DNA of 64,000 bases from Brevibacillus fluminis. Its GTDB lineage: Bacteria > Bacillota > Bacilli > Brevibacillales > Brevibacillaceae. The notes below the pieces were generated by a model that saw only the letters and a program-made list of their open reading frames with translations, ran no database searches and was not told the DNA's origin. A program made the translations under genes and the position numbers. Positions 9,432 through 17,303 of this stretch are shown piece by piece. The number at the start of each line of letters is the position of its first letter. Position 1 is the first letter of the stretch. The stretch is taken from contig NZ_RHHQ01000008.1 of the NCBI RefSeq assembly GCF_003710825.1, positions 620,001-684,000 of the forward strand, read 5' to 3'.

Positions 9432-10352
9432 TTAGCCCTGCGCCGCAATCCATTTCATGACAGGCCCCAAGGGCTGCTTCTTCTTGGCATCCATAAAATC
9501 GGCAAACGGACAGCCAACCGTTGCCAACCGCTCCTTGATCGTCTCCAGTGGAAATTGCGTCGGACGTAGCGAACGGGTTACCTCATGCCAAAACAGCGGC
9601 GCTGCGAGAAGCGCTTCCTCATTTCCCCGCAGCGAGTAGGGGGAGATGACCGTTTTTCCGCGCGCATGCTGGACATAATCGACATACAGCCGATTGCCTC
9701 TGCTCGCTTTGAAACGCTCGATCGTAAACCAGTCCGGCTCCCTCGCCACCAAATAATTGGCGAAAAACTGTGTGAAGCGGCGCGTTTCCTCATAGCTGAA
9801 CGTTCCGGCCGCGAGCGGGATATATAGCTGCAAGCCTTTGTTTCCTGATGTTTTGACGAAGCTTATGAGCCCGAGCCGATCAAACATCTCCTTAAGGATC
9901 AGCGCGGCTTCCACTGCCATAACGAATTCCTCGCGAGATGGCGGATCGAGATCGAAGACGATTTCGGCTGGCCCTTGATCATCAATCCGATTAAACGGGA
10001 TATGAAATTCTACCGCAGCCTGATTTCCCAGCCACAGAAGCGTCGGCAGATCGCCGCACACCACATGCTCATTTCCGTCATGTGATGTGGTGCAGACAAA
10101 TTTCGGCGCTTGCTGTGGCACATTTTTTTGGTAAAACGATTTTTTGCCTCCAACTCCATCTGGAAAGCGAATCACCGTCAGCGCACGCTCCGCCAAAAAG
10201 GGGAGCATATGCGGTGCAATCATGCTGAGGTAGTGCAAATAGTCAATTTTGCGTATGCCTTTCTTGGCCCACAGCTCTTTTTCCGGATGCGTGATTAACA
10301 CCGTTTTTCCTTCCACTTGGATCTCATGACGATCCGCTACTCCTACTCCCAT
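9432..10352 (-). CDS. ligD: LigD-type NHEJ polymerase (stand-alone primase-polymerase domain)
   Basis: Archaeo-eukaryotic primase superfamily polymerase of about 306 residues, equal to the polymerase domain of bacterial LigD, which fills gaps during Ku-dependent end joining. The catalytic acidic pair is in FDLDPPS, the nucleotide-binding loop is TSGNKGLQLYIPL and the third acidic residue lies in LYVDYVQHARGKT. No ligase or nuclease domain is attached. The ATG at 10352 is preferred over one at 10367 because GGAGAGG lies at a workable distance before it. A separate ATP-dependent ligase gene starts about 150 bp away in the opposite direction, so the pair appears to be a LigD split into two proteins. 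Ku is not in the window. Confidence 0.9.
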   Translation of the reverse strand: MGVGVADRHEIQVEGKTVLITHPEKELWAKKGIRKIDYLHYLSMIAPHMLPFLAERALTVIRFPDGVGGKKSFYQKNVPQQAPKFVCTTSHDGNEHVVCGDLPTLLWLGNQAAVEFHIPFNRIDDQGPAEIVFDLDPPSREEFVMAVEAALILKEMFDRLGLISFVKTSGNKGLQLYIPLAAGTFSYEETRRFTQFFANYLVAREPDWFTIERFKASRGNRLYVDYVQHARGKTVISPYSLRGNEEALLAAPLFWHEVTRSLRPTQFPLETIKERLATVGCPFADFMDAKKKQPLGPVMKWIAAQG

Positions 10353-10500
10353 TTCCACCTCTCCCATTCAGCTTGTGATTCTTCCCTTACTATCGTTTGG
10401 CAATCCCTGCAATCCTATGTCGACCACGCGCGATTTGTCGTGTTTTTTCCTTGCTGTTCGGGAACCATGACGAGAGTGAAGCGAATGCGGAGGCGATGCT

Positions 10501-11469
10501 ATGGAAATAAAGCCTGTCATTCCGTTTGAACCGGTCACGGTCAGTGCGCTGCCGACAAGCTCTGACTGGGTGGCGCAAATCAAGTGGGACGGCGTCAGGA
10601 TGTTGACTTATTTTGATGGAAAGGAAGTTCGGCTGGTCAACCGCAAAGTAAATGACCGTACCATGCAGTACCCCGAGTTCCTCGACATATCCCGGTATTG
10701 CCGCGCATCATCGGTCATTCTCGACGGGGAATTCATTGCGTTTGACAGCAGCCGTCCCTCATTTCACGAAATCATGAAACGGGACAGCCTGCGCAAGGAA
10801 CAGAGAATCCCGCTGGCGGTCAAGCAAACACCCGTTACATATATGATCTTTGACCTCTTGTACGCAAATGGCGACTGGGTGACGGAAAAGCCGCTGAAAG
10901 AACGGCAGCAGCTGCTCGCAGACATTATCATCCCTCAGCCGAATGTCCAGGTCGTGCAAAACGTGACGGACGCAGAGGCGCTTTACACGGTGATGAAACA
11001 GCATCAGATGGAAGGAATCGTCTGCAAAGATTTGAACAGCACATACATGATCAACGGGAAAGATAGGCGCTGGCAAAAGAAAAAAATCTTTCTGGACCAT
11101 TATGCCGCAATCGGCGGATTCACCAGGCGCAATGGCATGATGAACGCGCTCCTGCTCGGGCTGTTTGACGCAAAAGGAGATTTTCGTTATATCGGCAGTG
11201 CGGGGATCGGAAAAATCGGCAAAGACGAGTGGCGCAAGCTCGAACAAGATATGGCCCCCCTGCCCGATAAGCCGTTTGTCAATCAGCCGGATCAAAGCAG
11301 GGACGCCGTATGGACAAAGCCTCAGTTCGTGGTAAAAGTGGAATTTTTGGAGTGGACGCCGGCCGCCACGATGCGGCAGCCCGTCATTCAAGCGATCGTG
11401 CAAATGCCTGTGGCTGATTGCAGGTTTGACCAGCATCCGGAAGGGATCATGCCTGGCAGCATTTCTTGA
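10501..11469 (+). CDS. ATP-dependent DNA ligase, LigD ligase-domain type
   Basis: Ligase of 322 residues consisting of the adenylation domain and the OB domain only. Lys28 in IKWDG is the adenylated lysine (motif I); other nucleotidyltransferase motifs include ILDGEFIAFD, IFDLLY, EGIVCKD and the motif V lysines in RWQKKK. The OB part ends with VVKVEFLEWT. This is the LigD ligase module without the polymerase and nuclease modules; the polymerase is encoded divergently about 150 bp upstream. The ATG at 10501 overlaps the end of GGAGGCG, so translation initiation looks modest. Its last 23 bases overlap the 3' end of the convergent SEC-C gene. Confidence 0.9.
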   Translation: MEIKPVIPFEPVTVSALPTSSDWVAQIKWDGVRMLTYFDGKEVRLVNRKVNDRTMQYPEFLDISRYCRASSVILDGEFIAFDSSRPSFHEIMKRDSLRKEQRIPLAVKQTPVTYMIFDLLYANGDWVTEKPLKERQQLLADIIIPQPNVQVVQNVTDAEALYTVMKQHQMEGIVCKDLNSTYMINGKDRRWQKKKIFLDHYAAIGGFTRRNGMMNALLLGLFDAKGDFRYIGSAGIGKIGKDEWRKLEQDMAPLPDKPFVNQPDQSRDAVWTKPQFVVKVEFLEWTPAATMRQPVIQAIVQMPVADCRFDQHPEGIMPGSIS

Positions 11470-12586
11470 ATTTTTTGCCGCTGCCGCATGGGCAAGGATC
11501 GTTTCTCCCAATCTTCTGGGAAGACAGTGCGGCAGAGGTGGTTTGTGGACGATTTGCCGAGAGTTCGTACGGCGCATATCCTTTGAGCGCCCACTGCCTC
11601 GTATGATTGTTTAGCTTCACAAGATGGTCCATGAAGCGATGCAAGAGCCCGATATCATCGATTTCTAATTGTGATTGGAGCACAGCCATAATGTCGTTCA
11701 CCGCAACGCCCAGCTGGATGTCGTACACGCACTCCCCAACCAGCTCTTCTGCCTCTATAGTCGTTACCTGATAATTCGCCTTGATGAACTGAACAAACGA
11801 CCGGAAGCTGGCATTGTGGTCCTCATATTCCGGCTCCCCAGCTAGCAGCAGTTGTGCCTTGGTAAACGGATAATAGTCAAGATCAGTCCTTGCTCGATGC
11901 TTTGCCAGAACATCTTGCGGACGGTCGACCAGCACGTTTGAAACGGTAGTGCCTTCAATCTGGATTTCATCGTAAAGCATTGCCGCTCCCTTTAAAAGCG
12001 CGGAGCAATCCTCCATGGACAACTGTGTGCCACTATGCCGCTGTACCATCTCGATCAGCTGGCTTACTTCCAGACAGCCGTAGTAAAAAACCAATCCCTG
12101 CGACAGCTTGATCCATTCCGTGTTCGCGCGTACTTTTTCGCGATAGACGGCTGAATCCGTCGTTTTGAAGCAAGCGATCACTTCTGCCGGCATCACAAGT
12201 ACAGCCTTGTCGCCATGCATCCATGGAAACAACAACCCACGCTCCATAAAAAAGGCAGCCTGCGATGTCGTCCATTTCTTGCTGACCTCGGTCACACCTC
12301 CACGGTCCACCGTTTGCTTGATCAGCTTGTAGCCTGTCTCATCCAGTCTGTCGAATTGGACTGGCAACGCATCGGGCAGCGCTTGGCAGAGTGCCGCGAC
12401 CAGCTCGTCTTTTTTCAGTGAGCTTGCGCCTTTCAACCCCCAGTTCATTCGAATTTTCGTCAATTCATGCTTCGGCAGTGCCCCAAGACAAGCGGCTGCT
12501 GCAATGCCCCCTTCAACCGTTGACATTGCCGTTTGTTTGGATTTAGTCAGTTGTTTCCCCACTGGCATTCCATCCTTATCGTTCAT
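11447..12586 (-). CDS. SEC-C metal-binding domain protein
   Basis: Protein of 379 residues whose only recognisable part is the C-terminal SEC-C zinc motif CPCGSGKKFKKCC (about 365-377), the same motif that ends SecA and many otherwise unrelated proteins. The remaining 350 residues are soluble and helix-rich, with no membrane segment. They resemble the uncharacterised Rho-N/SAP-like plus SEC-C proteins of Bacilli: the early KHELTKIRMNWGLKGASSLKKDELV segment looks like a short SAP-type nucleic-acid-binding helix pair. It lies 23 bp downstream of the nitrilase-like pseudoenzyme and is probably the last gene of that sigma-54 regulator unit. Function unknown. Confidence 0.8.
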   Translation of the reverse strand: MNDKDGMPVGKQLTKSKQTAMSTVEGGIAAAACLGALPKHELTKIRMNWGLKGASSLKKDELVAALCQALPDALPVQFDRLDETGYKLIKQTVDRGGVTEVSKKWTTSQAAFFMERGLLFPWMHGDKAVLVMPAEVIACFKTTDSAVYREKVRANTEWIKLSQGLVFYYGCLEVSQLIEMVQRHSGTQLSMEDCSALLKGAAMLYDEIQIEGTTVSNVLVDRPQDVLAKHRARTDLDYYPFTKAQLLLAGEPEYEDHNASFRSFVQFIKANYQVTTIEAEELVGECVYDIQLGVAVNDIMAVLQSQLEIDDIGLLHRFMDHLVKLNNHTRQWALKGYAPYELSANRPQTTSAALSSQKIGRNDPCPCGSGKKFKKCCQA

Positions 12587-12609
12587 TTTTACACATGCAA
12601 GCTGCGCGT

Positions 12610-13407
12610 CTAATAACGCTGTTCCTTTTGATACACCGAATGGCGTCGATTGTTCAAATAATCAAGTAGCGGCTGCTCCTGGTTGATCTCCTCCAAATTG
12701 AGCACACAAACGGGAATGCTTTCGTTATTGCCCGCTTTGTATACGGTGAAACCGCTCGGGTGCACGACCTGGCTTTCACCAAAAAAGACATTTTCGCTGT
12801 CCAGACCGACCATGTTTGCTGCTGCCGTGAACAGGTGGTTTTCCAATGCCCGCGCATGCAAATAAATGTCTTGATAGTGCTGGTATGGAATCATGTTAGC
12901 TGCGAGCACCAGGATCAGGTCGGCTTCCCCGAGCGCAAGCACCCGCGCCGCCTCCGGAAATTCCATGTCATAGGTGATCATGAGGCCGATTTTCCCCTCC
13001 GGCAAAGTAAAAACCGGCAGGATATCGCCTGGCGCAAACCATTCCTTCTCTTTGTGGTACAAATGAACTTTGCGGTATTTGCCGATGATCTCTCCGTGTT
13101 TTCCGATAAACAGGGCGCAGTTGTATAGCTTATCTCCTTCACGCTCGGGGAAGCCGACAATCGCACCCACCCGAAATCGTTTCGCATGCTCGCGAATCCG
13201 CATGATGCTGGGACCGTCTTCGGTTTCCGCCATCAGCAGCAGCTGGTCGCTCATATCATAGCCGGTCAAATAGAGCTCGGGAAAAAGAACGTAGTCCGCT
13301 TTTTTCTCGGCAGCCTCCTCCAAAGCTTGCAAGATCCGCTGCAAATTCAGCTCCTTGTTCCGCAGCTCGCATCGCAGCTGAGCCAGCGCAATCGAGATTG
13401 TGCTCAT
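12610..13407 (-). CDS. Carbon-nitrogen hydrolase (nitrilase) family protein lacking the catalytic cysteine
   Basis: Protein of 265 residues with the full nitrilase-superfamily fold, closely similar along its length to the active-looking paralogue at 14991-15785. The catalytic Glu44 (FPELYLTGY) and Lys113 (YRKVHLY) are present. The nucleophile position reads MITYDMEFPE: Thr145 (codon ACC) in place of Cys. Loss of the thiol should abolish amidase chemistry, although the frame is intact and the rest is conserved. The start codon overlaps the stop of the sigma-54 regulator by 4 bp, so the two are translationally coupled. A ligand-binding or regulatory role for the dead enzyme is inference; a non-canonical activity is not excluded. 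Confidence 0.88.
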   Translation of the reverse strand: MSTISIALAQLRCELRNKELNLQRILQALEEAAEKKADYVLFPELYLTGYDMSDQLLLMAETEDGPSIMRIREHAKRFRVGAIVGFPEREGDKLYNCALFIGKHGEIIGKYRKVHLYHKEKEWFAPGDILPVFTLPEGKIGLMITYDMEFPEAARVLALGEADLILVLAANMIPYQHYQDIYLHARALENHLFTAAANMVGLDSENVFFGESQVVHPSGFTVYKAGNNESIPVCVLNLEEINQEQPLLDYLNNRRHSVYQKEQRY

Positions 13408-14717
13408 CGTTTTTTACTCCTTTTATTCGCACCAGAAGCGTCCTCCCGGCGATATTCCTTCAGTTTTTTGGCGATGGTGGACTGATCCACCTGCAGTGCT
13501 TCTGCCGCGCGGTACGTATTTTCGTACAAATCGTAGGCGCGCAGGATCAACTCTTTCTCCAACTGCTTCTTGGCTTCCTTCAAGGACGGCAGCTGCTTGC
13601 CTGGCAATTCAAGCGGAAAGTCCGAATCGCAAGTCCCGATTGTCTCCTTCCACAGCTCTTCTGTATCTTCACAATACGTGACAACCATTCGCTCGACCAT
13701 GTTTTCCAGCTCGCGAACATTACCTGGCCACTCATGCGCAAGCAAAGACTCCTGCACCTGCTGCGAGAGAAAAAACTGGCGGCCGTACCGTCGGTTGAAC
13801 GTGTCCACAAACAGCTGGGCCATCGGCACGATTTCCTCCCGGCGCTCACGCAGCGGCGGAATGGTCAGCGGCACCACATGCAAGCGGTAGTACAAGTCTT
13901 CGCGGAAGCTTTTTTGGGCGACCAGCTGTTTGAGATCTTTGTTCGTCGCGGCCACGATACGGATATTCGCCTTTTTCACTTCAACGCTGCCCACTTTGCG
14001 AAACGTATTCTCCTGCAGCACTTCCAACAGCTTGGACTGCACGTGATAGGGCAGCTCGGCGATTTCATCGAGAAAAATCGTACCGCCTTCGGCTGTCTCC
14101 AAAAGCCCCCGTTTCCCCTCAGCCTTGCCGCCGGTAAAGGTGCCCGCCTCATAGCCAAACAGCTCCGCTTCGATCAAGCTGTCCGGCAGCGCACCGCAAT
14201 TCACTGCCACAAACGGCCGCCCGCTTCGGGAGCTAACTTGGTGGATCATCCGTGCCAGCATGGTTTTTCCGACACCCGATTCGCCCAGCAAAAGCACGGT
14301 CGAATCAACATTGGCGATCTTGTGTATAATATCAATGATTTTTTTCATTTTTGGCGAGCGAATCAGCGCATTACGTTCAAGCTGAAGCCGATCTTCTTCA
14401 TTCGGCTCCATCTGGATCATGTCCAGTCTGCTGATGACCAGCAAATAATCAAGCGTCATCACCTGGCGTGGAAGCTTGACGATGGATAAGAGAAGCGTTC
14501 GTCCGCTTGGCGTATGCATAACCGTCAAGGTGTTGTTCAGATTGGGAGCAGCCTCGACGACGCGCTCCCACGGCAGCTCCATGACATGCATGCCGACCGT
14601 AGCGAACGGTTCCGGCGAAATCCCGAACACGTCTGCCGCTTCCCCTTGCCAGCTCAGCACTTGATTGTGATGGTCGACGTAAATCACCATCATATTCGTT
14701 GAATGGACCATTGGCAC
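13404..14717 (-). CDS. Sigma-54-dependent transcriptional activator with PAS sensor
   Basis: Enhancer-binding protein of 437 residues: N-terminal PAS-like sensor (about 1-110), AAA+ domain (about 118-345; Walker A GESGVGKT, Walker B GGTIFLDEIAEL, arginine-finger region SFREDLYYRL) and C-terminal Fis-type helix-turn-helix (TYRAAEALQVDQSTIAKKL). The sigma-54-contacting GAFTGA loop reads GTFTGG, keeping the Phe-Thr core but changing both alanines. Starts at GTG 14717 or ATG 14711 are both possible. Three palindromic sites and a sigma-54 promoter lie in the divergent intergenic region, so the likely targets are the nitrilase and permease genes at 14991-17153. It is co-translated with the Cys-less nitrilase homologue. 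Confidence 0.92.
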   Translation of the reverse strand: MPMVHSTNMMVIYVDHHNQVLSWQGEAADVFGISPEPFATVGMHVMELPWERVVEAAPNLNNTLTVMHTPSGRTLLLSIVKLPRQVMTLDYLLVISRLDMIQMEPNEEDRLQLERNALIRSPKMKKIIDIIHKIANVDSTVLLLGESGVGKTMLARMIHQVSSRSGRPFVAVNCGALPDSLIEAELFGYEAGTFTGGKAEGKRGLLETAEGGTIFLDEIAELPYHVQSKLLEVLQENTFRKVGSVEVKKANIRIVAATNKDLKQLVAQKSFREDLYYRLHVVPLTIPPLRERREEIVPMAQLFVDTFNRRYGRQFFLSQQVQESLLAHEWPGNVRELENMVERMVVTYCEDTEELWKETIGTCDSDFPLELPGKQLPSLKEAKKQLEKELILRAYDLYENTYRAAEALQVDQSTIAKKLKEYRREDASGANKRSKKR

Positions 14718-14745
14718 TCCTGTCCTCTTCTCTCCTGCAGGAATT

Positions 14746-14780
14746 GATGATTTTTTTCATCTTCGATGATAATTTTCATG
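14746..14780. promoter_or_regulatory. Two tandem palindromes, candidate enhancer sites for the sigma-54 activator
   Basis: GATGATTTTTTTCATC (14746-14761) has arms GATGA / TCATC with a 6-base spacer; GATGATAATTTTCATG (14765-14780) is the same site with one arm mismatch. Their centres are 19 bp apart. They lie about 125-160 bp upstream of the -24 element of the divergent promoter. Confidence 0.65.
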
Positions 14781-14835
14781 AACATTCGCGTAATCATTGA
14801 TAATCGAGCGCGCAAACTCTATTAAACTACATTTT

Positions 14836-14851
14836 GATGATTTTTTTCATC
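14836..14851. promoter_or_regulatory. Third copy of the GATGA-N6-TCATC palindrome
   Basis: GATGATTTTTTTCATC, identical to the copy at 14746-14761, centred about 62 bp upstream of the -24 element. Repeated palindromes at this distance are the usual arrangement for upstream activator sequences. Confidence 0.65.
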
Positions 14852-14904
14852 GAACAATATGTTCATTGTAGCAAAAAACGTGATGAAATCAATCCTTCTG
14901 CTTT

Positions 14905-14921
14905 TGGCACAGCGCTTGCAT
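14905..14921 (+). promoter_or_regulatory. Sigma-54 (-24/-12) promoter of the nitrilase - permease unit
   Basis: TGGCACAGCGCTTGCAT matches the consensus TGGCAC-N5-TTGCA/T with the invariant GG and GC at correct spacing. Transcription should start near 14931, downstream of the ATG at 14859, which excludes that ATG as the translation start of the next gene. Confidence 0.9.
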
Positions 14922-14990
14922 TTATGCAAGACAAGCACGATAGACGTAAAAGCACTTTTGTTTCATTCCCACCAAGAAGGAGGTCCATCC

Positions 14991-15785
14991 ATGCGCATCG
15001 CCATGGCTCAATTCGCCCCGCACCTCGGGGACAAAGAAGCGAACATTCATCTCATGACCCATTACCTAAACCAAGCCAAAACGCAGCAAGCCGACCTCGT
15101 CATTTTTCCTGAACTAGCTCTTACCGGCTATTCGGTCGGCGAGCAGTTGGGTACGATTGCAGAAACGACGGAAGGCCCGTCCCTTGCAACGTTTAAGGAA
15201 CGGTGTAAAGAACTGGGCATCGCCGCACTCGTCTCCTTTCCCGAGCGAAATGGGAACCGCTTTCATATTTCGAGCGCCTATATTGACGAGGACGGAACAA
15301 TCGCGGGTGTCTACCGCAAAACCCATCTCTTCAGCTCCGAGCTGGATTATTTTACGCCGGGCGATGAGTGGCCCGTCTTTTCAACCAAGCACGGCAAAAT
15401 CGGCATGATGATCTGTTACGATCTGGAGTTTCCAGAGGTTGCCCGGCTCCTGCGCTTGAACGGTGCAGAACTGATCCTGGTCAGCACCGCAAACATGGTG
15501 CCGTATCAAAACTACCAAAATATCTACATGCAAAGCCGCGCGATGGAGAATGAAGTTCCCCTTGCAATCTGCAATCGGCTTGGCACGGAAGGTGATCTGA
15601 TCTTTTTCGGCCATAGCATGGCGGTTGACCATGAAGGCAGAATCGTACTGCACATGGGGGATAAAGAAGACGTACAGACAGCGGACATTTCCCTTAACAG
15701 CGAGAAAGATACGAAGCTGAATTATGCGGGCAACCTGCACCCGTTGATTCGCCAATCCTTGCTGACCTCTTTGAAACGCACCTAA
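14991..15785 (+). CDS. Carbon-nitrogen hydrolase (nitrilase superfamily amidase)
   Basis: Amidase-type hydrolase of 264 residues with the intact catalytic set: Glu41 in FPELALTGY, Lys110 in YRKTHLF and Cys142 in MMICYDLEFPE. It hydrolyses C-N bonds of an amide or carbamoyl substrate through a thioester intermediate. The ATG at 14991 follows AAGGAGG; a longer frame from 14859 begins before the predicted transcript start and is rejected. It is the first gene behind a sigma-54 promoter and is followed after 21 bp by a PuuP-like permease. N-carbamoylputrescine amidase belongs to the same superfamily, so a polyamine-related amide is one reasonable guess, but the sequence does not prove the substrate. 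Confidence 0.9.
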   Translation: MRIAMAQFAPHLGDKEANIHLMTHYLNQAKTQQADLVIFPELALTGYSVGEQLGTIAETTEGPSLATFKERCKELGIAALVSFPERNGNRFHISSAYIDEDGTIAGVYRKTHLFSSELDYFTPGDEWPVFSTKHGKIGMMICYDLEFPEVARLLRLNGAELILVSTANMVPYQNYQNIYMQSRAMENEVPLAICNRLGTEGDLIFFGHSMAVDHEGRIVLHMGDKEDVQTADISLNSEKDTKLNYAGNLHPLIRQSLLTSLKRT

Positions 15786-15806
15786 TCTAGGAAAGGATGA
15801 GTCTTG

Positions 15807-17153
15807 ATGGAACAGAATCATTCTTCTTCACTCAAGCGGACATTGACTTTGACTCCGCTTGTCTTGTTTGGACTAGCCTATATGGCCCCGATGATCGTTT
15901 TTGGCATTTATGGCGTGCTGGCTGAATCAACGCATGGCCTGGTTGCCACCGCCTATGTGATCGCGCTGATCGCGATGCTGGTGACGGCCTACAGCTATGG
16001 GCAAATGGTACGAGCCTATCCGGTATCCGGTTCCGCTTACACCTATACGCGCAAGTCAATCCATCCCAACCTCGGCTTCCTAGTCGGCTGGTCCGTCCTG
16101 CTCGATTACGTCTTTTTGCCGATGGTCATCTGGCTGATCGGCAGCGTTTATCTGCAGGCCGCGTTTCCTACCGTACCGACCTGGATTTGGATCATCGCCT
16201 TTATCGTCATCACCACGGCAATTAATATGATCGGGATTCAAGTCACGGCCAATGTCAACTTTCTCATGATGCTATTTCAATTTCTCGTTATTTTGCTGTT
16301 CTTGATTTTCTCGATTTACAGCTTGCTGCACGGAAAAGGAATGGGCACGCTGTTTTCGGCAGATCCGTTCTTCAACGGACAGGTTCCGATTACGACTGTG
16401 CTGGCGGGTGCGGCGGTCGCTTGTTATTCCTTCCTTGGCTTTGATGCGGTCTCCACGCTCTCAGAGGAAACGATCGATCCGGAAAAAACCATCCCGCGCG
16501 CCATCATGCTGATCGCGCTCTTAGGCGGGGCCATTTTTATCGTCGCCTCGTATTTCAGCTATTTAGTGTTCCCGGATTACACCAAATTCACCGATATCGA
16601 TTCTGCTGGCTTCGAGATAGCCCGGTTTATCGGCGGCAACCTGTTCAGCGCGCTTTTCATCGCCGGGCTGATCACCGCTCAATTCGCTTCCGGCTTGTCG
16701 GCGCAAGCCAGCGCGGCACGCATGCTGTTTGCCATGGGACGCGACTCGGTGCTGCCAAAACGCATCTTCGGCTTTATTTATGAGAAATACAGAACCCCGC
16801 TCTTCAATTTGTTCATCATCGCGATTATCGGGTTGCTGGCTTTAGTCATGGACGTCTCCACATCCACGTCCTTCATCAATTTCGGTGCTTTCGTAACGTT
16901 TACGTTCGTCAATTTTTCGGTCATCGGGCATTATTACTTCAGGGAACGCCAGCGCGGCGGCGGCAACTTTTTCCGATACTTGCTAATCCCGCTTATCGGC
17001 GGCTTGCTCGATTTGTGGCTTTTGGTCAACCTCGATATCCATGCCATCACACTCGGCTGTATCTGGGCGGTAATTGGAATCGTGTATTTGTTCTTCCTGA
17101 CCGATTTCTTCCGGAAAGAACCGCCAGAGCTTTCGTTTGAAGAGGAAAAGTAA
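15807..17153 (+). CDS. APC family permease, putrescine importer (PuuP)-like
   Basis: Twelve-helix amino acid/polyamine permease of 448 residues. Wording matches the PuuP branch throughout: GLAYMAPMIVFGIYG in helix 1, YSYGQMVRAYPVSGSAYTYT, SIHPNLGFLVGWSVLLDY, CYSFLGFDAVSTLSEET and ARMLFAMGRDSVLPKRIFG. It would import putrescine or a related amine by proton symport at the cell membrane. It is the second gene of the sigma-54-controlled unit, directly after the nitrilase-family amidase, which suggests uptake and hydrolysis of one substrate. The ATG at 15807 is used; a TTG immediately before it is less likely. A hairpin follows the stop codon. Confidence 0.82.
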   Translation: MEQNHSSSLKRTLTLTPLVLFGLAYMAPMIVFGIYGVLAESTHGLVATAYVIALIAMLVTAYSYGQMVRAYPVSGSAYTYTRKSIHPNLGFLVGWSVLLDYVFLPMVIWLIGSVYLQAAFPTVPTWIWIIAFIVITTAINMIGIQVTANVNFLMMLFQFLVILLFLIFSIYSLLHGKGMGTLFSADPFFNGQVPITTVLAGAAVACYSFLGFDAVSTLSEETIDPEKTIPRAIMLIALLGGAIFIVASYFSYLVFPDYTKFTDIDSAGFEIARFIGGNLFSALFIAGLITAQFASGLSAQASAARMLFAMGRDSVLPKRIFGFIYEKYRTPLFNLFIIAIIGLLALVMDVSTSTSFINFGAFVTFTFVNFSVIGHYYFRERQRGGGNFFRYLLIPLIGGLLDLWLLVNLDIHAITLGCIWAVIGIVYLFFLTDFFRKEPPELSFEEEK

Positions 17154-17157
17154 AAGT

Positions 17158-17188
17158 AGCCCTCCTGTTACACAAGCAGGAGGGCTTT
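17158..17188 (+). terminator. Intrinsic terminator of the nitrilase - permease unit
   Basis: AGCCCTCCTG (17158-17167) pairs with CAGGAGGGCT (17177-17186); the following T-run is short (TTT), so termination may be partial. Confidence 0.7.
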
Positions 17189-17236
17189 ACTATGGTCTTC
17201 ATTAGTCGTCAGCAACCAAGATCCTAATTATTTCTA

Positions 17237-17264
17237 TTGAAAAAAATTTTAATTCAGTTATACT
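17237..17264 (+). promoter_or_regulatory. Sigma-A promoter of the lysine riboswitch transcript
   Basis: TTGAAA (17237-17242) and TATACT (17259-17264) with a 16-base spacer, about 40 bases upstream of the first paired element of the riboswitch. Confidence 0.65.
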
Positions 17265-17303
17265 TTCTTACATACAAATGCATAGCTTTATCCTCATCAC
17301 GTT

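Noticed and set aside
13398..14489. 363-codon open frame on the plus strand
   Set aside because: Antisense to the sigma-54 activator; no recognisable domain.
14859..14990. Longer N terminus for the active nitrilase, starting at ATG 14859
   Set aside because: The sigma-54 promoter places the transcript start near 14931, and ATG 14991 has a strong ribosome binding site and the family N terminus.
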